The translations under genes and the position numbers were made by a program. Source: a virus. From it: 25,628 nt of DNA. The notes below the pieces were generated by a model. That model saw only the letters and a program-made list of their open reading frames with translations, did no database searches and was not told where the DNA came from. Of this stretch, positions 7,732-11,985 are shown in pieces (position 1 is the stretch's first letter; each line of letters opens with the position of its first letter). Where the stretch lies: the IMG/VR virus record IMGVR_UViG_3300047172_000006, positions 1-25,628 of that record, one strand, 5' to 3'.

Positions 7732-7836
7732 TCTCACGAACTCCGCCGCGACTTGCGGGACGATGGCATTGCCGTAACCGCGCAGGCGCCCCATGCGGGC
7801 GGCCTTGGGGTCGTTTTCGTTGTAGTAGTTAATCAA
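7702..7836 (-). pseudogene. C-terminal remnant of a phage DNA cytosine methyltransferase
   Basis: Forty-four codons open from a TTG at 7836 (stop codon two codons further upstream) to TAA at 7702. They read YYNENDPKAARMGRLRGYGN followed by AIVPQVAAEFVRA. The stretch RGYGNAIVPQVAAEF is the hallmark C-terminus of phage C5-cytosine methyltransferases, where the conserved GNA(I/V) contacts the core. The catalytic PCQ loop, SAM-binding motifs and target recognition domain are all absent, and there is no ribosome site. I infer a deletion that removed the body of the gene and left the tail between repeats. Confidence 0.8.
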
Positions 7837-7855
7837 GATTTAGTACCTGTGAATG

Positions 7856-8098
7856 TTAACCGGATAAGCATGGTATAATCTTCCGTGCGGTAAGTTTGCG
7901 AAGGCGCTGCGTCTCACCACCGCTGAAATTTCCCGTTTCCCAGTTTTTACCAGCGTCTTTCTTAGAATCAGGCGCTAACTCTAATGCTATCGGTACTGAT
8001 AGCTCTACGTGCGTCATGTTCCCCTCAGTGTGCGTAAAGACTTCGCAGCCTAGCCAAGTGCGAAATGTGTGTGAAGAAATCGCGCCTTGAACGGTCAT
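7856..8098 (-). CDS. Hypothetical protein, 80 residues, C-terminus set by a repeat
   Basis: ATG 8098 overlaps the stop of the DUF7666 gene as ATGA. A second candidate start, ATG 8017 (MTHVELSVPIALELAPDSKK), has a strong GAGGGG site just upstream and may be the true one, or both may be used. The body is hydrophilic and basic near the end (ETQRLRKLTARKI). The final PCLSG and stop are encoded by the 15-bp inverted repeat, so the gene may be truncated by the same rearrangement that damaged the methyltransferase. No family recognised. Confidence 0.55.
   Translation of the reverse strand: MTVQGAISSHTFRTWLGCEVFTHTEGNMTHVELSVPIALELAPDSKKDAGKNWETGNFSGGETQRLRKLTARKIIPCLSG
7857..7871. repeat. 15-bp inverted copy of the repeat end
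   Basis: TAACCGGATAAGCAT is the exact reverse complement of the first 15 bases of the 42-bp repeats at 6785 and 7690. With copy B it brackets the methyltransferase remnant as an inverted repeat separated by 152 bp. Confidence 0.85.
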
Positions 8099-8760
8099 TT
8101 TAGTATCTCATCAAATTTAGTTGCCACGGCGTCTTGCAATCTTTTTCTGTTGGCGGCGAAATAGGCGGAGTAAGTGGCGGCGGAGGTGGCTGCGTAGGCT
8201 GCGTAGGTGGCGGAGTAGGCGTAGGTGGCGGCGGCGGATTGGGCGGCGGCGGCGGCTTGGGCGACGGCGTAGGCGGAGTAGGCGTAGGTGGCGGCGGAGG
8301 TGGCGGAGGCGGCTGCGTAGGCGGCGCGGGATGCGTATTCGGCGGAGGCGGGGGCAGCTGCGTAGGTGGCGGAGGATGCGATGCGCGCTTTTAAAAGTAA
8401 TTCTTTATTCCCTGTTTTCAAAAAATTAACCACCACATCAGGCGCGTTCCATAAGTGTAATACGCTACTTGCTGATTCTCTTGCATCTTTGTGCAGCAAT
8501 TCCATAGCGTCAAATCGCGCAACAATGCGCCGACGGCTGGCACAAATTTTATCTTGCTGCTCTTGAATTTCCCCATCTAGATCCACTAAGCAAAGTATGC
8601 TTCCAGGAGCGTGTTTACACGCATCCGATACATGCCTAGAGGCGTGAAAACCTCTGTTGCAAATAGATATTTTACCGTCAAATTGTAACCACTCACCGTC
8701 CGCAGGGACCGGCGAACCGTCCCTTAGTTTAGTTCCGACAAAATGGTAAGCTCGAATCAT
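8095..8760 (-). CDS. DUF7666-like protein with Ala/Tyr/Ser-rich tail
   Basis: A 221-residue protein. Residues 1-120 match the pattern of the DUF7666-type phage domain as I recall it: MIRAYHFVGTKLRDGSPVPADGEW at the start, then ICNRGFHASRHVSDACKHAPG, LCLVDLDGEI, RRRIVARFDAMELL and LHLWNAPDVVVNFLKTG. From about 128 to 202 it becomes a low-complexity Ala tail with Tyr, Ser and Thr, then ends in a normal segment KRLQDAVATKFDEILK. Ala-rich tails on this head occur elsewhere in phages. The start has CGGAG 9 nt upstream and overlaps the stop of a 24-residue ORF. Biochemical function is unknown. The tail shares 52 identical bases with the Ala-rich gene at the left edge. Confidence 0.8.
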   Translation of the reverse strand: MIRAYHFVGTKLRDGSPVPADGEWLQFDGKISICNRGFHASRHVSDACKHAPGSILCLVDLDGEIQEQQDKICASRRRIVARFDAMELLHKDARESASSVLHLWNAPDVVVNFLKTGNKELLLKARIASSATYAAAPASAEYASRAAYAAASATSAATYAYSAYAVAQAAAAAQSAAATYAYSATYAAYAATSAATYSAYFAANRKRLQDAVATKFDEILK

Positions 8761-8831
8761 TGCGCGTTACTCCGCTTCATTACGAGTTTCCAATAGCGAA
8801 TAGATCGCCAACAAATACGGACGTTAGTCAT
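8757..8831 (-). CDS. 24-residue ORF upstream of DUF7666 gene
   Basis: ATG 8831 with an AGGAG Shine-Dalgarno sequence 10 nt upstream, ending in a TGA that overlaps the next ATG. The basic peptide MTNVRICWRSIRYWKLVMKR is followed by SNAQ. Tight spacing on both sides supports translation, at least as a coupling ORF; function unknown. Confidence 0.45.
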   Translation of the reverse strand: MTNVRICWRSIRYWKLVMKRSNAQ

Positions 8832-8833
8832 GT

Positions 8834-8992
8834 CTATTTAACTCCTACGATAAGTATTGAAATGTAAAGTATTGAAAACCCGATAATAACGTAATCCATG
8901 TGCAGGGCTAGATTATCCAATCCGCGTCGTAAGACCGCCGCTAGGTGCGCGGCTAACTTTCGGTTCATCTTTCTGCGATTGTTCATCATCAT
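8834..8992 (-). CDS. Small single-pass membrane protein
   Basis: A 52-residue frame starting at a run of ATG codons (8992, 8989, 8986). The N-terminal half is basic (NNRRKMNRKLAAHLAAVLRR) and the C-terminal half is one transmembrane helix (MDYVIIGFSILYISILIVGV). It is the first gene after the leftward promoter. The stop overlaps the ribosome site of the next ORF. No strong Shine-Dalgarno sequence, so the start is uncertain; a start at ATG 8968 is possible. Function unknown. Confidence 0.5.
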   Translation of the reverse strand: MMMNNRRKMNRKLAAHLAAVLRRGLDNLALHMDYVIIGFSILYISILIVGVK

Positions 8993-9036
8993 GAAACGTA
9001 TATTAGACGTTATTCGATAAATTGCAAGGGGCAATA

Positions 9037-9052
9037 CGCCCCGCAAGGGGCG
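9037..9052 (-). promoter_or_regulatory. GC hairpin in leftward leader
   Basis: Six-bp stem CGCCCC/GGGGCG with a four-base loop (GCAA on the plus strand, TTGC on the minus). It lies between the predicted leftward start site and the first gene. No T-run follows, so it is a leader hairpin rather than a clear terminator. Confidence 0.5.
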
Positions 9053-9083
9053 CGTAAAACAGTAAATTGAGAATCCTGTCACA

Positions 9084-9113
9084 ATTATAACAGACAGATT
9101 TATTGATTCTTAA
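9084..9113 (-). promoter_or_regulatory. Predicted leftward sigma70 promoter
   Basis: On the minus strand, TTAAGA (9108-9113) lies 18 bp upstream of a perfect TATAAT (9084-9089). It would start near 9077 and drive the small membrane protein and the rest of the left arm. Confidence 0.5.
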
Positions 9114-9302
9114 GATCGGCGAACAGCAGATAGACGCTCTCAAACGAAAACTATTTGGCCCCTTCGTTAAGCACGGTGGGTTATAATGCGCTCTCCTTAC
9201 GGTTAACTATGTGGGTATGTAACACATTTTTAATGTATATAATTACAGTCATTAGTAGCGTCGCAATGGTTGTAATAACAATGGAGGCAGGGCCACAGGT
9301 TC

Positions 9303-9330
9303 CGCGTACGCGTTACAGCGCGCTGTAGCG
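9303..9330. promoter_or_regulatory. Two adjacent palindromes
   Basis: CGCGTACGCG (9303-9312) is a perfect 10-bp palindrome, directly followed by TACAGCGCGCTGTA (9314-9327), a perfect 14-bp palindrome that extends by two further pairs after one mismatch. These are operator-like sites; binding protein unknown. Confidence 0.45.
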
Positions 9331-9362
9331 CCCCGCAAGAATCGTGCCAACTCTAATAAACC

Positions 9363-9371
9363 TGTGGATAA
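9363..9371 (-). promoter_or_regulatory. DnaA-box match
   Basis: TGTGGATAA is the reverse complement of TTATCCACA, an exact match to the strongest E. coli-type DnaA box. Only one copy was seen. In a non-coding region with palindromes and A/T-rich DNA it may mark an origin or a host DnaA regulatory contact, but a single 9-mer can occur by chance. Confidence 0.4.
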
Positions 9372-9491
9372 CTCACCGAGACTGACAATAATCGTACACA
9401 CTCAAGCTAAGCCATTGACTCGCAAGGCAGTGTTAACGCATGAGTAATGCGCAGGCTAGTGGCTAATAGGGGTTAAAAAGAGGCCCCAGGA

Positions 9492-9522
9492 GGGGGGTCA
9501 GTCTTGGCTATATCGACCCCCC
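9492..9522. promoter_or_regulatory. G/C-stem hairpin
   Basis: GGGGGGTC (9492-9499) pairs perfectly with GACCCCCC (9515-9522) across a 15-base loop. No T-run on the plus strand; on the minus strand a CTCTTTTT run follows about 13-18 bases after the stem, so a leftward terminator is conceivable. Confidence 0.45.
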
Positions 9523-9708
9523 GGTGGTAGTGTTGTGTGCACCGATATCCGCGTTCTTTTAGGGGCAAAAATCGTCATTTCTCAGTGATCGCGAATTACA
9601 CTGTTAGTTCGTACAGAACGAGTCCTGAGTTTTTAGTTTTTCTGGTATAACTCGTATTTAACAGTAGATTATTAACTACAAATTAACTATAATGTAACCT
9701 AAAATCCC

Positions 9709-9738
9709 TTGACAGGTTTTTAGACATAAAGTTATAAT
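9709..9738 (+). promoter_or_regulatory. Consensus rightward sigma70 promoter
   Basis: TTGACA (9709-9714), 18-bp spacer, TATAAT (9733-9738): both hexamers are perfect. Transcription would start near 9745, immediately before the inverted-repeat and hairpin leader and some 300 bp before the first rightward gene. Confidence 0.75.
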
Positions 9739-9757
9739 TGTTTGCAAGACGCTTTCT

Positions 9758-9961
9758 TCCTACGTATTCGTATACGAATTCGATGACGACTACGAATACG
9801 AGGAACACTAACTTGACATGATAAGCGCCCTTTAAGGGGCGCATTAATCAAGTATATCTTAACCTGATAATGATAAGCGGCCTTTAGGGGCCGCGTCATA
9901 TCAAGACAGAATAACATGCGACTACGAAGTCGAATTCGTCATCGAATACGAATACGTAGGA
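9758..9961. repeat. 16-bp inverted repeat enclosing two hairpins
   Basis: TCCTACGTATTCGTAT (9758-9773) is repeated in perfect inverted form at 9946-9961. Left of centre, ATTCGTATACGAAT (9766-9779) is itself a 14-bp palindrome. Short blocks such as CGAATTCG and TCGATGACGA recur in both arms in shuffled order. Transcribed from 9709-9738, the two arms could close a roughly 200-nt structured RNA. Confidence 0.7.
9819..9894. repeat. Two 51-bp-spaced related GC hairpins with stem covariation
   Basis: ATGATAAGCG begins at 9819 and again at 9870. Copy 1 stem: GCGCCC (9825-9830)/GGGCGC (9837-9842). Copy 2 stem: GCGGCC (9877-9882)/GGCCGC (9889-9894). The loops are TTTAAG and TTTAGG. The fourth stem pair changes from C-G to G-C between copies, so pairing is kept while sequence changes. 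Confidence 0.7.
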
Positions 9962-10013
9962 GAGTACCTGTATAAATACCTGTATGAGATTCATTTCAGC
10001 GGCTTCCGCCGCC

Positions 10014-10042
10014 TTGACAGAGATACTGGATTATTCAATAAT
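10014..10042 (+). promoter_or_regulatory. Strong rightward promoter just before first late-side gene
   Basis: TTGACA (10014-10019), 17-bp spacer, AATAAT (10037-10042). Predicted start near 10049, only about 2 nt before ATG 10051, so the first transcript might be nearly leaderless. A small GCGGC/GCCGC hairpin (9999-10012) sits just upstream. Confidence 0.6.
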
Positions 10043-10050
10043 GTCTGTTA

Positions 10051-10347
10051 ATGAATACATATCTGTACCTGATTCCGCTGGCGGAAATCCGCTGGCGAAA
10101 CGCGCAAGCAAAGAAATTAACCTTACTGGCTAAGTTCCCGTTTGATTCTCGATCCCAAGCGCCTGCGCTTGGGAAGGCGCCGCGCAGCAAATACGCGGAA
10201 TACCGGCTTGAGGGTGAGTGGTTCAGGCCAAAAGTGCTTGGCATGATATGCGAAGGCCTGGGGTTAAGGTACAAAAACCACCCGTATGGACCTAATCAAG
10301 CCAGAAAGACTCTAAAAGAAATGACCCTTAGTACCCATCAAATATGA
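10051..10347 (+). CDS. Hypothetical protein, 98 residues, possible frame change near N-terminus
   Basis: The frame from ATG 10051 reads MNTYLYLIPLAEIRWRNAQA and then a more protein-like part from about residue 29: KFPFDSRSQAPALGKAPRSK, YAEYRLEGEWFRPKVLGMIC and LGLRYKNHPYGPNQARKTLK. A second frame begins at ATG 10041 (MSVNEYISVPDSAGGNPLAK, then RASKEINLTG and stop at about 10131) and reads as the more natural N-terminus; skipping one base at that stop would join it to KFPFDSRS. So either the gene starts at 10051, or it is frameshifted. No Shine-Dalgarno sequence precedes either ATG. No family recognised. The stop overlaps the next start as ATGA. Confidence 0.55.
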   Translation: MNTYLYLIPLAEIRWRNAQAKKLTLLAKFPFDSRSQAPALGKAPRSKYAEYRLEGEWFRPKVLGMICEGLGLRYKNHPYGPNQARKTLKEMTLSTHQI

Positions 10348-10532
10348 AAAAACTAGAGCCAGAAATTGTAGACGCAATTGAAGCAATTCGCCGCAGAAAG
10401 CGAGATATCCGTAATTCCGTCCGTAGGGCTGCGAAGCTGAGTCGAGAGGATGTGAACGTCTTTGGCTCCCGGCTGGCTCGTCTGAACTTCCATTCGGACG
10501 ATATTCCGTCTTTTGACAAGAAATGGTCATAA
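10344..10532 (+). CDS. Small basic protein, unknown function
   Basis: A 62-residue helical, basic protein: MKKLEPEIVDAIEAIRRRKR, then DIRNSVRRAAKLSREDVNVF and a C-terminal SRLARLNFHSDDIPSFDKKW. The start overlaps the preceding stop as ATGA. The Arg-rich helix could bind nucleic acid (inference). It is followed directly by the late-operon promoter. No family recognised. Confidence 0.55.
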   Translation: MKKLEPEIVDAIEAIRRRKRDIRNSVRRAAKLSREDVNVFGSRLARLNFHSDDIPSFDKKWS

Positions 10533-10536
10533 TAGC

Positions 10537-10566
10537 TTGACATTATAGTACAATATCTGCTATTGT
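10537..10566 (+). promoter_or_regulatory. Promoter with dyad over the -10 box, upstream of late operon
   Basis: TTGACA (10537-10542), 18-bp spacer, TATTGT (10561-10566). A 7-bp inverted repeat TACAATA/TATTGTA (10549-10555 and 10561-10567) with a 5-bp centre overlaps the -10 element, an operator-like arrangement. It would start the morphogenesis transcript near 10573. Confidence 0.6.
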
Positions 10567-10601
10567 ATATAGCAAGACACCTTTTTATTTCTTGTAAGCA
10601 A

Positions 10602-10690
10602 GCCTCTGTACTGTTCTAGAGAGGCGTCTAGAAGCCTCCCGCCCGATGCAATGTCGGGCATTTATTTCCCCTGCGAAGCGTTAACTTCGC
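10602..10690 (+). promoter_or_regulatory. Structured 5' leader of the late operon
   Basis: GCCTCT (10602-10607) can pair with AGAGGC (10620-10625); the same GAGGC (10621-10625) can instead pair with GCCTC (10634-10638), so the two hairpins exclude one another. A third hairpin GCCCGA/TCGGGC (10641-10646/10654-10659) is followed by ATTTATTT, resembling a weak terminator. A fourth, GCGAAG/CTTCGC (10673-10678/10685-10690), follows. This layout is attenuator-like. Confidence 0.5.
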
Positions 10691-10717
10691 TGAACTATCT
10701 CAATTAGGAAACCATTT

Positions 10718-10969
10718 ATGGCCGTAGAAAAAATGTCTAGCATCAAGCCGACCGCGCCGCGAAAGCCTCCTGCTGTCGAACCGACTAAGGGCGAGTCAGG
10801 GCAGCCGGGAGTCAAGTACGGGGATCTTCGCTCGCTCAAGATCGGTAATCCGGCTAAGTCCGAGATGGCACATCATTTTACCTCAAGCGACAGTTCTGGC
10901 GGGAAGGCTGGTAAGGAAATGAGCAACGAAGGCTCGGTTTCTAAAGCCGGCAAGCCTGGTTATCCGTAA
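10718..10969 (+). CDS. Small Pro/Gly/Ser-rich protein, unknown function
   Basis: An 83-residue hydrophilic protein, probably disordered: MAVEKMSSIKPTAPRKPPAV, then a Gly/Ser/Lys-rich second half ending SKAGKPGYP. AGGA lies about 9-10 nt ahead of the ATG. First gene of the late transcript. Similar short disordered proteins stand at the head of morphogenesis operons in other phages, but I cannot name a family. Confidence 0.6.
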   Translation: MAVEKMSSIKPTAPRKPPAVEPTKGESGQPGVKYGDLRSLKIGNPAKSEMAHHFTSSDSSGGKAGKEMSNEGSVSKAGKPGYP

Positions 10970-10972
10970 ACC

Positions 10973-11137
10973 ATGTCTAAAGGCGTACCAAAGCCAAAAG
11001 AAACCATGGCGGAGCTTCTGGCCCGCTTTGTCGATTTCCCGGCTTATGCGCCTTCTCAGGCGGAATTAACGAATGAACGACCTAAGCTTAGGGCTGCGTA
11101 CACCGAATTCGTGAAGCGAAAGAGGAAGCGTGCTTGA
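10973..11137 (+). CDS. 54-residue basic protein, unknown function
   Basis: ATG 10973 begins 3 nt after the previous stop; 54 residues: MSKGVPKPKETMAELLARFV, then DFPAYAPSQAELTNERPKLR and a very basic C-terminus FVKRKRKRA. The TGA overlaps the TTG start of the GroES gene, and the last codons supply that gene's AGAGGA ribosome site. Tight packing and natural composition support a real gene. Function unknown. Confidence 0.6.
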   Translation: MSKGVPKPKETMAELLARFVDFPAYAPSQAELTNERPKLRAAYTEFVKRKRKRA

Positions 11138-11553
11138 AGATTCAAGAATCAGGGGTAACGCTTGATCGCAAGCGGCTTGAATTCATCCCGGCCGACGCTA
11201 CGATTAAGCCGATCGGGGATCGAATGTTTGTCAAGCCGCTCCCGGCGCTTACCTCAAGCGTCCTTTCGGTCGTACATGAAAGCAAAGCCCTCCGGGGAGT
11301 TGTTCTTGCTGTTGGCCCCGGCTACCGCGAAAAGAAGCGTTATCGCAATTCGCGTGGTGAAGTGCGCGCGGTGGGAGAAACGGGACGAATTACTCCTACT
11401 CAAGTCAAAGTTGGCGACGTGGTGGAACTGGGCGGCCTTGAAATCGGCGGGTACAACTTCCCCCGAGTGATTGTCGGGCACGACGAGTGCATCATCTGCC
11501 AAGAGAAAGATGTGGCGTTTGTTGTAGTCGAAAATGACGCAGCGGCTGCTTGA
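11134..11553 (+). CDS. groES: Phage GroES-like co-chaperonin
   Basis: A 139-residue Cpn10 family protein. The core begins IKPIGDRMFVKPLP (about residue 25), matching the GroES strand that in E. coli reads IRPLHDRVIVK. A short mobile-loop-like stretch (SSVLSVVHES) is followed by ALRGVVLAVGPG, then a basic insertion (YREKKRYRNSRG), then VKVGDVVELGGLEI and a C-terminal DECIICQEKDVAFVVVE. It would cap host GroEL, as T4 gp31 does. TTG 11134 is the likely start, with AGGA 7 nt upstream and TTGA overlap. Coat folding in P22 depends on GroEL/ES, so a phage-encoded GroES ahead of the P22-type coat is functionally sensible (inference). The last 20 bases overlap the next gene. Confidence 0.88.
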   Translation: MKIQESGVTLDRKRLEFIPADATIKPIGDRMFVKPLPALTSSVLSVVHESKALRGVVLAVGPGYREKKRYRNSRGEVRAVGETGRITPTQVKVGDVVELGGLEIGGYNFPRVIVGHDECIICQEKDVAFVVVENDAAAA

Positions 11554-11911
11554 GAAAGAACCGGAAATCGTAGCAGAGCTACTACCGGAGCCTAAGAAGT
11601 CAAAGAGAGGCGCTAATCTTAGACCTTATCACTTCAAGCCAGGGCAGAGCGGAAATCCAGGAGGAAGGCCGGTAGGCGCTAGGAATACCCTCACTGGCGG
11701 GTTTCTGAAAGCACTTTCAGCAGACTTTGAGAAGCACGGTGCAAACACGATCCAGCGTGCTAGAAAAAAAGATCCGGTCTCGTACATGAAAATCATAGCC
11801 GGGATGCTTCCTAAGCAGCTAGAGAAAGTGCAGCCCCTTGAGGAACTTTCAGACGCGGAACTTTCAGCGGGGATTGCGTTGCTCAAGTCCAAGTTAAGTG
11901 TCTCAAAGTAG
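11534..11911 (+). CDS. DUF5681-type protein, probable small terminase subunit
   Basis: A 125-residue protein with the DUF5681 signature FKPGQSGNPGGRPVGARN (about residues 35-52) after a basic N-terminus, then a helical region (LTGGFLKALSADFEKHGANT and YMKIIAGMLPKQLE) and a C-terminal acidic helix. Proteins of this kind sit directly before large terminase genes in many phages and are presumed DNA-recognition subunits. ATG 11534 overlaps the end of groES. The role in packaging is inferred from context. Confidence 0.75.
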   Translation: MTQRLLEKEPEIVAELLPEPKKSKRGANLRPYHFKPGQSGNPGGRPVGARNTLTGGFLKALSADFEKHGANTIQRARKKDPVSYMKIIAGMLPKQLEKVQPLEELSDAELSAGIALLKSKLSVSK

Positions 11912-11985
11912 CCATTACCCGCGTACTACGCACCTGACCTTCCGAGATTCGGACGGTACACACCCTATCATCTGGATTACTTTAC

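Larger units (their letters stand above)
9114..10050. other. Non-coding control region between divergent operons
   Basis: No convincing gene. Contents: an A/T-rich block near 9640-9745, palindromes near 9303-9327, a DnaA-box match, a GC-rich hairpin near 9492-9522, several rightward promoters, a 16-bp inverted repeat and paired hairpins. A 39-codon frame at 9209-9328 (MWVCNTFLMYIITVISSVAM and onwards) would give a one-helix membrane peptide but has no ribosome site. Many short TACGAA/TTCGTA words occur between 9757 and 9960. The region looks like regulatory, origin or small-RNA sequence. Confidence 0.6.

Noticed and set aside
7833-7871. 12-residue minus-strand frame MLIRLTFTGTKS, similar to the DUF7666 start
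   Set aside because: Too short and without a ribosome site; resemblance is probably chance.
8121-8429. Arg-rich and Gly-rich plus-strand frames
   Set aside because: Both are shadows of the Ala-rich tail of the DUF7666-type gene, with no ribosome site.
9732-9917. 61-residue minus-strand frame
   Set aside because: Its Arg/Ile alternation (RIRIRIRRKK) comes from the TACGAA-type repeats; no ribosome site.
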